From the NCBI RefSeq assembly GCF_029839275.1, contig NZ_JAOCAH010000001.1:682001-746000 (forward strand): a stretch of 64,000 bases of DNA, read 5' to 3'. The position numbers were made by a program, and so were the translations under genes. Each line of letters starts with the position of its first letter. Positions within the stretch are counted from its first letter, which is position 1. A model generated the notes under the pieces. That model saw only the letters and a list, made by a program, of their open reading frames with translations, searched no databases and was not told the DNA's origin. The DNA is from Pseudomonas sp. GD03944 (GTDB taxonomy: Bacteria; Pseudomonadota; Gammaproteobacteria; Pseudomonadales; Pseudomonadaceae). Shown piece by piece: positions 1-7,997 of the stretch.

Positions 1-2
1 CG

Positions 3-386
3 GCCTTCGGCAAGGCGCTGACCGGTGCCTGGTACGAAATCATGGCCACCATGAGCGCCGACAACGCCGCCGGCAAGGCCGCCCGCGAGCACATGGCCAA
101 GGCCTCCGGCACCGACCTGGCCGGCTATGAAGCACAGCTGGCCGCCACCCGCATGTTCTACACCGCCAAGGACGCCGTGGCCTTCGCCACCAGCCCGAAA
201 CTGCCGGACACCATGGGCAAGGTCGCTAGCTTCTCCTTCGACCACGGCCTGCTCGGCGAGGGTGCCCAGAGCAGCGAAGCCATCGGCATGAGCTTCGCCA
301 ACGACGTGGTCACCGGCGACAGCGGCAACCTCAAGCTGCGCTTCGACCCGAGCTACATGCAGATGGCGGCCGACGGCACGCTTTAA
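3..386 (+). CDS. ABC transporter substrate-binding protein, C-terminal fragment
   Basis: The reading frame is open from the window edge and ends at a TAA, so only the C-terminal part of about 127 residues is visible. It carries no motif diagnostic on its own. Its place directly before a permease, an ATPase, two DUF1989 proteins and a urea/guanidine carboxylase matches the periplasmic binding protein of the urea-carboxylase-region ABC importer. It would deliver guanidine or urea to the membrane complex. The assignment depends mainly on context; the start, signal peptide and any upstream guanidine riboswitch lie outside the window. Confidence 0.7.
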   Translation, partial: AFGKALTGAWYEIMATMSADNAAGKAAREHMAKASGTDLAGYEAQLAATRMFYTAKDAVAFATSPKLPDTMGKVASFSFDHGLLGEGAQSSEAIGMSFANDVVTGDSGNLKLRFDPSYMQMAADGTL

Positions 387-396
387 AACGGTACCT

Positions 397-501
397 CGTA
401 GGGTGGGCCGGGGCGCGTGGCTGACGCGTTCCCCATCCACTACCTCGCACTCCCATGGTGGATGAAAAAAGCGTCAGCTACGCGCCCCGATCCACCCTAC
501 G
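397..501. repeat. Long inverted repeat between binding protein and permease genes
   Basis: Two arms of about 31 bases (397-427 and 471-501) are nearly perfect reverse complements. The outer ends read CGTAGGGTGG and CCACCCTACG. This is the same repeat family as the arrays at 3606-3920 and 21688-21763. It fills most of the gap between the binding protein and permease genes, so a transcript through it would form a long hairpin. That could stabilise the upstream message or lower downstream expression (inference). Confidence 0.85.
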
Positions 502-516
502 TTCGACGAGATAACC

Positions 517-1332
517 ATGCGCCTGATCAACCGCCACCCCGACCGCAGCAGCAAACTGATGCTGGTGTTGCTGCCCTTCGCCCTGCTGCTGTTCGCCTAC
601 TTCACCAGTTCGGCGCAGCGCCTGGCGGAGAACCCCAACGACAAGCTGCTGCCCAGCGCGGCGCAGATGGTCGCGGCGGTCGATCGGCTGGCCTTCACCG
701 AAGACAAGCGCACCGGCAACTACCTGTTCTGGCAGGACAGCGCCTCCAGCCTGAAACGCCTCGGCATCGGTCTGGGCATAGCGGCGCTGCTGGGCCTGTG
801 CCTGGGCATCGCCGCCGGCACCCTGCCGCTGTTCAGTGCACCGCTGTCGCCGCTGCTGACCGTGCTGTCGATGGTGCCGCCGCTGGCGATCCTGCCGATC
901 CTGTTCATCGTCTTCGGCCTGGGCGAGCTGTCCAAGGTGATGCTGATCGTCATCGGCATCACCCCCTGCATCGCCCGCGACCTGGAACAGCGCGCCCGGG
1001 AAATACCCCGGGAACTGCTGATCAAGGCCCAGACCCTCGGCGCCAGCACCTGGACCCTGATCCTGCGCGTGGTACTGCCACAACTGATGCCACGCCTGCT
1101 GATCTCCCTGCGGCTAATGCTCGGCTCGGCCTGGCTGTTCCTGATCGCCGCCGAGGCCATCGCCTCTACCGACGGTCTGGGCTATCGGATCTTCCTGGTG
1201 CGCCGCTACATGGCCATGGACGTGATCCTGCCCTACGTGCTGTGGATCACCCTGCTCGCCTGGCTGATAGACCTGGGCCTGCGCCAGACCATCCGCCTGT
1301 GCTTCCCCTGGTACGAAGGAGCCAAGGCATGA
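517..1332 (+). CDS. ABC transporter permease of the guanidine/urea-type importer
   Basis: This 271-residue inner-membrane protein has a signal-anchor-like first helix (about residues 13-29) and further hydrophobic segments. An EAA-like cytoplasmic loop lies in the region LIKAQTLGASTWTLI, which in this family docks on the ATPase. Size and order fit the nitrate/sulfonate/bicarbonate (TauC/SsuC) permease class. It follows the binding protein after a repeat-filled gap, and its stop overlaps the ATPase start by 4 bases (ATGA), so the two are probably translationally coupled. The transported compound is inferred from the neighbouring carboxylase and DUF1989 genes. Confidence 0.85.
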   Translation: MRLINRHPDRSSKLMLVLLPFALLLFAYFTSSAQRLAENPNDKLLPSAAQMVAAVDRLAFTEDKRTGNYLFWQDSASSLKRLGIGLGIAALLGLCLGIAAGTLPLFSAPLSPLLTVLSMVPPLAILPILFIVFGLGELSKVMLIVIGITPCIARDLEQRAREIPRELLIKAQTLGASTWTLILRVVLPQLMPRLLISLRLMLGSAWLFLIAAEAIASTDGLGYRIFLVRRYMAMDVILPYVLWITLLAWLIDLGLRQTIRLCFPWYEGAKA

Positions 1333-2159
1333 GCTCGCTGAAGAACACGTCGAACCCCTTCATCCAGGTCAACAACGTCTGGCAGGAATACGGCGACCAG
1401 GTCGTGCTGGAGCGCCTCAACCTGTCCATCGCCGAGGGTGAGTTCTGCACCCTGGTCGGTGCCTCTGGGTGTGGCAAGTCGACCTTCCTGCGCCTGCTGC
1501 TGGGCCAGGAGCGCGCCAGCCGGGGCGAAATCCTGCTGGCTGGCCAGCCCCTGGCCGCCGAACCGGACGCCAGCCGCGGTGTGGTGTTCCAGCGCTACTC
1601 GGTGTTCCCGCACCTGAGCGTGCTGGACAACGTCGCCATCGGCCTGGAGCTGCCGCGCTCACCGCTGCTCGGTCGGCTGTTCGGCGCCGGCAAGCGCGAG
1701 GCACGGGAGCAGGCAGCGCAGATGCTGACCAAGGTCGGCCTCGGCCATGCCCTGGACAAATACCCCAGCCAGCTGTCCGGCGGCATGCAGCAACGCCTGG
1801 CGATCGCCCAGGCACTGATCATGAAGCCCAGGGTGTTGTTGCTCGACGAACCCTTCGGCGCCCTCGACCCTGGCATCCGCAAGGACATGCACGAACTGCT
1901 GCTGGGCCTGTGGCGCGAAACCCGCCTGACCGTGTTCATGGTCACCCATGACCTCAGCGAAGGCTTCAGCCTGGGCACCCGCCTGCTGGTATTCGACAAG
2001 TCGCGCATCGATCCGCACGCGCCCAATGCCTTCGGCGCGCGCATCACCTACGACATTCCCCTGAACAGCGACCGCCGCACCACCCGTGCCGCCGTCGACG
2101 CGCTGCCGGCGCACATCGCCGGCACCCTGCAACCTGCCGTCCAAGGAGCCTCTGCATGA
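1329..2159 (+). CDS. ABC transporter ATP-binding protein of the guanidine/urea-type importer
   Basis: This 276-residue ATPase powers the importer. It shows Walker A (GASGCGKST, about residue 43), the signature LSGGMQQR, Walker B (VLLLDEPFGALD) and the switch histidine in MVTHD. It belongs to the nitrate/taurine class (NrtD/TauB/SsuB). The start at 1329 was chosen because it overlaps the permease stop by ATGA and gives a normal family length; the frame is open much further upstream but without homology. Its own stop overlaps the next start by 4 bases, so permease, ATPase and the first DUF1989 gene form a tight operon. Confidence 0.92.
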   Translation: MSSLKNTSNPFIQVNNVWQEYGDQVVLERLNLSIAEGEFCTLVGASGCGKSTFLRLLLGQERASRGEILLAGQPLAAEPDASRGVVFQRYSVFPHLSVLDNVAIGLELPRSPLLGRLFGAGKREAREQAAQMLTKVGLGHALDKYPSQLSGGMQQRLAIAQALIMKPRVLLLDEPFGALDPGIRKDMHELLLGLWRETRLTVFMVTHDLSEGFSLGTRLLVFDKSRIDPHAPNAFGARITYDIPLNSDRRTTRAAVDALPAHIAGTLQPAVQGASA

Positions 2160-2884
2160 CTGCCTCGCTCACCCTGCGCCCCAGCCTGTACGACGAAGTC
2201 GTGCCCGGCGGTGGCCATACCTCCTTCGTCCTCAAGCGCGGGCAACTGCTGCGCATCACCGACCTCGAAGGCGGCGCCAACGTCAGCCTGCTGCTGCTCA
2301 ATGCGGCGGAGAAAAGCGAGCGGCTGAACCTGCCCGACTCGCTGAAATGCCAGCACACCGCCAAGCTCACCGCCGGCCACTGCCTGTACTCGGACATGGG
2401 CCGCGTGCTGGCCGCCATCACCGCCGATACCTGCGGCTGGCACGACAGCTTCGGCGGCGTACTGAACGCCGATGAGGTGCAGGAGAAATACGGCGCGGGC
2501 CGCTACCAGGAACGGCGCAACGGCTTCTTCCGCAACGGCGTGGACAACCTGCTGGTGGAAATGGGCAAGTGGAACCTCAACCTGCAGGACCTGCTGATGT
2601 GCCTGAACCTGTTCAGCAAGGTCACGGTGGACAGCGACGGCTGCTTCCATTTCCAGCCGGGCAACAGCCAGGCCGGCGACTACGTCGAGCTGTACGCACC
2701 GATGGACACCCTGGTGGTGCTCACCGCCCTGCAGCACCCGATGGACCCGGCCCCCGAATACTCCCCCAAGCCGGTGCAACTGAGCTGGAGCAGCGTCGCC
2801 AACGACGGCATCAGCGTGCTCTGCCGCACCTCGCGTGCCGAAAACGGCCGCGGCTTCCACAACACCGAACGCCTGTACATCTGA
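2156..2884 (+). CDS. DUF1989 protein, urea carboxylase-associated protein 2 / carboxyguanidine deiminase subunit
   Basis: This 242-residue protein belongs to the DUF1989 family and has the conserved metal-site stretch [11 protein letters not shown] (about residue 84). The two DUF1989 proteins of such operons were called urea carboxylase-associated proteins. Published work on Pseudomonas and relatives shows that they form a carboxyguanidine deiminase (CgdAB), which converts carboxyguanidine made by the carboxylase into allophanate. The start overlaps the ATPase stop by ATGA. The next gene is the paralogous partner, sharing the DTCG-x-HD motif. Which of the two is CgdA and which CgdB is not assigned here. 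Confidence 0.88.
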   Translation: MTASLTLRPSLYDEVVPGGGHTSFVLKRGQLLRITDLEGGANVSLLLLNAAEKSERLNLPDSLKCQHTAKLTAGHCLYSDMGRVLAAITADTCGWHDSFGGVLNADEVQEKYGAGRYQERRNGFFRNGVDNLLVEMGKWNLNLQDLLMCLNLFSKVTVDSDGCFHFQPGNSQAGDYVELYAPMDTLVVLTALQHPMDPAPEYSPKPVQLSWSSVANDGISVLCRTSRAENGRGFHNTERLYI

Positions 2885-2895
2885 GGGCCGCCACC

Positions 2896-3531
2896 ATGTA
2901 CCTGACCCAGAGCGAGAAACACCCGGAAGCCGCCGTCTATCGCGCCACCATCCCGGCCGGCGAGCCGTTCATGACCGAGGTCAAGGCCGGCCAGACCCTG
3001 CGCCTGCTCGACCTCGAAGGCAACCAGGCGGTCGACACCCTGTTCTACAACGCGCGCAACCCGCGCGAGCGCTACGACGTGCAGCGCACCCTGCGCAAAC
3101 AGAACCGCGTCTACCTCACCACCGGCTCGGTGCTGTACTCCAACCTCGGCCAGCCGATGCTGACCATCAGCGCGGACACCTGCGGCCGCCACGACACCCT
3201 CGGCGGCGCCTGCGCCCAGGAAAGCAACACCGTGCGCTACGCCCTCGAGACCCGTTACATGCACAGCTGCCGCGACAACTTCCTGCGCGCCAGCCTGCAC
3301 GACGGCCGCCTGAACAAGGCCGACATCAGCGCCAACATCAACTTCTTCATGAACGTGCCGGTCACCCCGGAAGGCGGCCTGACCTTCGAAGACGGCATCT
3401 CCGCCGCCGGCAAGTACGTCGAGCTGGTCGCGCACATGGACATCATCGTGCTGATCTCCAACTGCCCGCAGCTCAACAACCCCTGCAACGGCTACAACCC
3501 GACCCCGGCGGAGGTGCTGGTATGGGACTGA
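2896..3531 (+). CDS. DUF1989 protein, urea carboxylase-associated protein 1 / carboxyguanidine deiminase subunit
   Basis: This 211-residue DUF1989 protein is the partner of the preceding gene. It has [11 protein letters not shown] (about residue 96), probably contributing Cys and His metal ligands, and the end [17 protein letters not shown] typical of this subfamily. The ATG at 2896 begins [13 protein letters not shown]; the open frame extends upstream only as a shadow. Only 11 bases separate it from the gene before. Together the pair should deiminate carboxyguanidine to allophanate in the cytoplasm, releasing ammonia. The step is inferred from characterised homologues. Confidence 0.88.
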   Translation: MYLTQSEKHPEAAVYRATIPAGEPFMTEVKAGQTLRLLDLEGNQAVDTLFYNARNPRERYDVQRTLRKQNRVYLTTGSVLYSNLGQPMLTISADTCGRHDTLGGACAQESNTVRYALETRYMHSCRDNFLRASLHDGRLNKADISANINFFMNVPVTPEGGLTFEDGISAAGKYVELVAHMDIIVLISNCPQLNNPCNGYNPTPAEVLVWD

Positions 3532-3611
3532 CTCATCGCTTGCGCCGGTGGCTGTACGCCCTGTGCCAGAGCCGCTCCGGCCAGTGCCTGGAGCGTAAAG
3601 ATCACCCGTAG
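3522..3611 (+). CDS. Possible 29-residue peptide overlapping the end of the DUF1989 gene
   Basis: An ATG at 3522 sits after a GGAGG-like site (3510-3514) inside the last codons of the DUF1989 gene. It opens a 29-residue basic frame ([14 protein letters not shown] at its start) that ends at the first base pairs of the repeat array. Coupled small genes occur in such positions, but there is no family match that I recognise and no conservation evidence. It may simply be chance. Confidence 0.22.
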   Translation: MGLTHRLRRWLYALCQSRSGQCLERKDHP

Positions 3612-3920
3612 GGTGGATGTCGCTTTTTACATCCACCAGCCGTGCCCGCAGAACCAGACGGTGGAAAACGCTTCGCGGTTTTCCACCCTACGGCGGGAGC
3701 CAAACCGTAGGGTGGATGACGCTCTTTTCATCCACCCGCTGTTCCCGCAGGACCTGGCGGTGGAAAACGCTTCGCGGTTTTCCACCCTACGCGCGGGAGC
3801 CAGACCGTAGGGTGGATGACGCTCTTTTCCTCCACCAGCCGTGCCCACAGGACCTGGCGGTGGAAAACGCTTCGCGGTTTTCCACCGTACGGGCGGGAGC
3901 CGGACCGTAGGGTGGATGAC
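3606..3920. repeat. Tandem array of about 3.2 copies of a 100-bp palindromic unit
   Basis: Units begin at 3606, 3705, 3805 and (partial) 3905, with a period of 99-100 bases. Each unit carries two hairpins: one with arms GGTGGATGA/TCATCCACC around a short loop, and one with GGTGGAAAACGC/GCGGTTTTCCACC. The array fills most of the 475-base gap between the second DUF1989 gene and the carboxylase. Frames read through it (for example 3613-3910) are repeat artefacts. The same hairpin family occurs at 397-501, 21688-21763, about 24612-24640 and 35990-36022. Confidence 0.9.
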
Positions 3921-4006
3921 CGCTACACACCTATTTCCCACCACGGACGACCGTGGTGCAGACCCAATACCGGCGGGACGGCCCGCCTCCTTCGAGGACA
4001 CCTCGA

Positions 4007-7000
4007 ATGTTCAACACACTGCTGATCGCCAACCGTGGCGCCATTGCCTGCCGCATCTTGCGTACCCTGCGTGCCCTCGACGTCAACGGGGTCGCGGTCT
4101 ACTCCGAAGCCGACGCCGCCAGCCTGCACATCCAGGAGGCCGACCAGGCCCTGAGCCTCGGCGACGGCCCGGCCGCGCAGACCTACCTGGTGGTGGACAA
4201 GATCCTCGCCGCCGCCAAGGCCAGCGGCGCCCAGGCGATCCACCCGGGCTACGGCTTCCTCTCGGAAAACGCCGCCTTCGCCGAAGCCTGCGAAGCGGCC
4301 GGCATCGCCTTCGTCGGCCCGACGCCGGAGCAACTGCGGGTGTTCGGCCTCAAGCACACCGCCCGTGCGCTGGCCCAGCGCCACGGCGTGCCGATGCTCG
4401 AAGGCACCGAGCTACTGGAAAACCTCAACGCGGCCCTGCTCGCCGGTGACCAGGTCGGCTACCCGGTGATGCTCAAGAGCACCGCCGGCGGTGGTGGTAT
4501 CGGCATGCGCGTGTGCCGCTCGGCCGAGGAGCTGAGCGAGGCCTTCGAGGCGGTGAAGCGCTTGGGGCAGAACAACTTCAGCGACAGCGGTGTGTTCATC
4601 GAGAAATACATCCAGCGCGCCCGCCACCTGGAAGTGCAGGTGTTCGGCGACGGCCAGGGTGACGTACTGGCCCTAGGCGTGCGCGACTGCTCGGTGCAGC
4701 GGCGCAACCAGAAGGTGCTGGAAGAAACCCCGGCGCCGAACCTACCGGCCGGTATGGCCGAGGAACTGTGCGCCGCCGCGATCAAGCTGGCCAAAGCGGT
4801 CAACTACCGCAGCGCCGGCACCGTGGAATTCGTCTTCGACAGCGACGCCCAGCAGTTCTACTTCCTGGAAGTGAACACCCGCCTGCAGGTCGAACACGGC
4901 GTCACCGAACAGGTGTGGGGCGTGGACCTGGTGCGCTGGATGATCGAACTGGCCGCCGGTGACCTGCCGCCGCTCAGCGAGCTGGCCCAGGGCCTGAAAC
5001 CCAGCGGCCATGCGGTGCAGGCGCGCCTCTATGCCGAAGACCCGGGCCGCGACTTCCAGCCCTGCCCCGGCCTGCTCACCGCCGTGCAGTTTCCGCCGGC
5101 GGACGGCAAGGCCCTGCGTATCGACAGCTGGGTCGAGGCCGGCTGCGAAATCCCCCCGTACTTCGACCCGATGATCGCCAAGGTCATCACCTGGGCGCCG
5201 ACCCGCGACCAGGCCAGCGCCGCCCTCAGCCAGGCCCTGGCCGACACCGTGCTGTACGGCGTGGAAAGCAACCGCGACTACCTGCGGCAGATCATCGGCG
5301 ACGCGCCCTTCGCCAGCGGCGCACCCTGGACCCGCTGCCTGGAAGACCTGGTATATAACGCTACGACCTTCGACGTGCTCAGCGCCGGCACCCAGACCAC
5401 CGTGCAGGACGTGCCCGGCCGCATCGGCTACTGGGCAGTCGGCGTACCGCCCTCCGGCCCCATGGACAGCCGCGCCCTGCGCCTAGGCAACCAGCTGCTC
5501 GGCAACGACGAGCGCGCCGCTGCCCTGGAAGTCACCATGAGCGGCCCGGTCCTGCGCTTCAACACCGACGCGGTGGTGGCCGTCACCGGCGCGCCGATTC
5601 CGGTCAGCCTGGACGGCGTCGAACAGCCGCTGAACACCAGCCTGCTGATCAGCGCCGGCAGCACCCTGAGCCTGGGCACCATTCAGGGCGCCGGTGCGCG
5701 CAGCTACCTGTGCCTGCGCGGCGGCGTGCAGGTGCCGGACTACCTGGGCAGCAAAAGCACCTTCACCCTTGGCCAGTTCGGCGGCCACGGCGGCCGCGCC
5801 CTGCGCGCCGGCGACGTGCTGCACATCCCGGCCCTGAGCGACCGCCAGGCGGGTGACAGCCTGCCCGAGGCGCTGTGCACGCCGCTGCCGGCGGTGCGCG
5901 ACATCCGCGTGATCTACGGCCCCCATGGCGCGCCGGAATACTTCACCCCGGCCTACATCGAGACCTTCTTCGCCACCGACTGGGAAGTGCACTTCAACTC
6001 CAGCCGCACCGGCGTGCGCCTGATCGGGCCCAAGCCCGAATGGGTGCGCGACAGCGGCGGCGAGGCCGGCCTGCACCCCTCGAACATCCACGACAACCCC
6101 TACGCCATCGGCGCGGTGGACTTCACCGGCGACATGCCGGTGATCCTCGGCCCGGACGGCCCGAGTCTGGGCGGCTTCGTCTGCCCGGTGACCATCATCG
6201 AAGCCGACCTCTGGCAGCTCGGCCAGCTCAAGGCCGGCGACAAGGTGCGCTTCCACCCGGTGGATATCGCCACGGCGAGAGAGCTGGCACAAAGCCTCGC
6301 CGCTACCTGTAGGAGCCGGCTTGCCGGCGATCAACCTTCTGCCCAGATCGCCCGCAAGCGGGCTCCTACAGAAACGCTGACCTCCCCCATCGTCCTCGAC
6401 ATCGGCCAGGACGACACCCGCCTGGTGGCGCGCCTCTCCGGCGACACCCACCTGCTGCTGGAAATCGGCGCCCCCGAGCTGGACTTGGTACTGCGCTTCC
6501 GGGGTCATGCCCTGATGCAGGCCCTGGAAGCCAAGCAGCTCGACGGGGTGATCGACCTCACCCCGGGCATCCGCTCCCTGCAAGTGCACTACCAGCCGGA
6601 AACCCTGCCCCTGCAGCGCCTGCTCGAGATCGTCGCCGGCGAGTGGGACGCCGTGTGCGCTGCGCAGGACCTCAAGGTGCCGTCGCGCATCGTGCACCTG
6701 CCGCTGTCCTGGGACGATCCGGCCTGTCAGTTGGCCATCGACAAGTACATGACCACCGTGCGCAAGGACGCCCCCTGGTGCCCGAGCAACCTGGAGTTCA
6801 TCCGCCGCATCAATGACCTGCCGAATCTGGACGAGGTCTACCGCACGGTGTTCGACGCCAGCTACCTGGTCATGGGCCTGGGCGACGTTTACCTCGGTGC
6901 ACCGGTGGCCACGCCGCTGGACCCGCGCCACCGCCTGGTCACCACCAAGTACAACCCGGCCCGCACCTGGACCGCCGAGAACTCGGTGGGCATCGGCGGC

Positions 7001-7630
7001 GCCTACATGTGCGTGTACGGCATGGAAGGCCCCGGCGGCTACCAGTTCGTCGGCCGTACCCTGCAGATGTGGAACCGCTACCGCGACGTCGCCGCGTTCG
7101 ACGGCAAGCCGTGGCTGCTGCGCTTCTTCGACCAGATCCGCTTCTACCCGGTGACGGCGGACGAACTGCTGCGCATCCGCCGCGACTTCCCCCTGGGTCG
7201 CTTCGATCTGCGCATCGAGCACAGCGAACTGGCCCTGGCCGATTACCAGGCCTTTCTCGACAAGGAGGCCGAGGGCATCGACGCCTTCCGCCAGCAGCAA
7301 CGCGCGGCCTTCGACGCCGAGCGCCAGCGCTGGATCGCCTCCGGCCAGGCACACTTCGAGAGCGAGGAAGCCCCGGTCGAGCTGGGCGAAGACGCGGCCC
7401 TGGCCGCCGGCGAGCACAGCATCGACAGCCACATCGCCGGCAACCTCTGGCAGGTGCAGGTCGACGTGGGCGACCGCGTGCAGGCTGGCGACGTGCTGGT
7501 AATCCTGGAGTCGATGAAGATGGAAATCCCCCTCACCGCCCCGCGCGATGGGGTCATCAAGGACGTGCGCGTGCAACCCGGCTCACCGGTGCGCGCCGGC
7601 CAACGGGTGGTGGTGCTGGAAGAGGCCTGA
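4007..7630 (+). CDS. Urea/guanidine carboxylase (biotin-dependent), with in-frame REP insertion
   Basis: This 1207-residue multidomain enzyme uses ATP and bicarbonate to carboxylate urea or, in operons like this one, guanidine. The order is an N-terminal biotin carboxylase domain (about 1-450, starting MFNTLLIANRG), a KipA/AHS2-like carboxyltransferase half (about 465-765), a KipI/AHS1-like half (about 800-1060, with NPARTWTAENSVGIGG) and a biotinyl domain whose ESMKME motif places the biotinylated lysine near residue 1171. The ATG at 4007 follows GAGGACA and matches the family N-terminus. Residues about 768-788 are encoded by a 63-bp REP pair inserted between the two carboxyltransferase halves. 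No allophanate hydrolase gene follows. Urea versus guanidine specificity cannot be settled by eye. Confidence 0.93.
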   Translation: MFNTLLIANRGAIACRILRTLRALDVNGVAVYSEADAASLHIQEADQALSLGDGPAAQTYLVVDKILAAAKASGAQAIHPGYGFLSENAAFAEACEAAGIAFVGPTPEQLRVFGLKHTARALAQRHGVPMLEGTELLENLNAALLAGDQVGYPVMLKSTAGGGGIGMRVCRSAEELSEAFEAVKRLGQNNFSDSGVFIEKYIQRARHLEVQVFGDGQGDVLALGVRDCSVQRRNQKVLEETPAPNLPAGMAEELCAAAIKLAKAVNYRSAGTVEFVFDSDAQQFYFLEVNTRLQVEHGVTEQVWGVDLVRWMIELAAGDLPPLSELAQGLKPSGHAVQARLYAEDPGRDFQPCPGLLTAVQFPPADGKALRIDSWVEAGCEIPPYFDPMIAKVITWAPTRDQASAALSQALADTVLYGVESNRDYLRQIIGDAPFASGAPWTRCLEDLVYNATTFDVLSAGTQTTVQDVPGRIGYWAVGVPPSGPMDSRALRLGNQLLGNDERAAALEVTMSGPVLRFNTDAVVAVTGAPIPVSLDGVEQPLNTSLLISAGSTLSLGTIQGAGARSYLCLRGGVQVPDYLGSKSTFTLGQFGGHGGRALRAGDVLHIPALSDRQAGDSLPEALCTPLPAVRDIRVIYGPHGAPEYFTPAYIETFFATDWEVHFNSSRTGVRLIGPKPEWVRDSGGEAGLHPSNIHDNPYAIGAVDFTGDMPVILGPDGPSLGGFVCPVTIIEADLWQLGQLKAGDKVRFHPVDIATARELAQSLAATCRSRLAGDQPSAQIARKRAPTETLTSPIVLDIGQDDTRLVARLSGDTHLLLEIGAPELDLVLRFRGHALMQALEAKQLDGVIDLTPGIRSLQVHYQPETLPLQRLLEIVAGEWDAVCAAQDLKVPSRIVHLPLSWDDPACQLAIDKYMTTVRKDAPWCPSNLEFIRRINDLPNLDEVYRTVFDASYLVMGLGDVYLGAPVATPLDPRHRLVTTKYNPARTWTAENSVGIGGAYMCVYGMEGPGGYQFVGRTLQMWNRYRDVAAFDGKPWLLRFFDQIRFYPVTADELLRIRRDFPLGRFDLRIEHSELALADYQAFLDKEAEGIDAFRQQQRAAFDAERQRWIASGQAHFESEEAPVELGEDAALAAGEHSIDSHIAGNLWQVQVDVGDRVQAGDVLVILESMKMEIPLTAPRDGVIKDVRVQPGSPVRAGQRVVVLEEA
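6308..6370. repeat. REP pair (REPIN) inside the carboxylase coding sequence
   Basis: The left arm (6308-6330) begins TGTAGGAGCCGGCTTGCC and the right arm (6348-6370) is its near reverse complement, ending GGGCTCCTACA. The arms match the REP elements at 36181 and 55866. At 63 bases (21 codons) the element keeps the reading frame and has no stop codon in it. It lies in the presumed linker between the two carboxyltransferase halves. Confidence 0.92.
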
Positions 7631-7645
7631 CGTCCCCTCAAAAAC

Positions 7646-7881
7646 TCGCCGCCAAAGCGCCTCCCACAAAAGAAGGACCGCATGCCCCTTGTGGGAGGGG
7701 CTTTAGCCGCGACGGAACACTGCCGATCCCACCGTCAGATCATCTGCCTCTCTGGAGGTAGGGCTGAGCAATGATCTGGTGGTAGTGCTGAAGGAAGACA
7801 GATACCCCAAAAGCTCGCCGCTGAAGCGCCTCCCACAAAAGAAGAATCGCAGGCGCCCTGTGGGAGGGGCTTTAGCCGCGA
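7646..7881. repeat. Two REP-type inverted repeats in the gap after the carboxylase
   Basis: Two hairpins of the same family fill much of the 367-base gap between the carboxylase and the cyclase gene. The first has arms at 7646-7669 and 7689-7712, the second at 7815-7838 and 7859-7881. The arms read roughly TCGCCGCTGAAGCGCCTCCC and its complement. No gene is seen between them. They may terminate or stabilise the upstream operon transcript (inference). Confidence 0.85.
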
Positions 7882-7997
7882 CGGCCTCCCGGCCCGAATG
7901 CATCGCGCAATACACAGCCCCCGGCTGTGATCACAACTGGCGCTTTCCCCACTCGGCACGCTAGCATCACGCCATTCGCCCGGTCCCGGATTCACCC

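Noticed and set aside
1..41. Guanidine-I riboswitch for the first operon
   Set aside because: The operon's start and any leader lie before the window, so nothing can be said.
3606..3920. Possible CRISPR array
   Set aside because: The whole 100-bp unit is repeated, hairpins included, with no unique spacers and no cas genes; it is a tandem palindromic repeat.
5483..7576. Very long open frame antisense to the carboxylase
   Set aside because: High GC content leaves the antisense frame open; its Ala/Val/Gly/His-rich composition and absence of motifs mark it as a shadow. Similar frames lie opposite mdcA, mdcD, the cyclase and the chemoreceptor.
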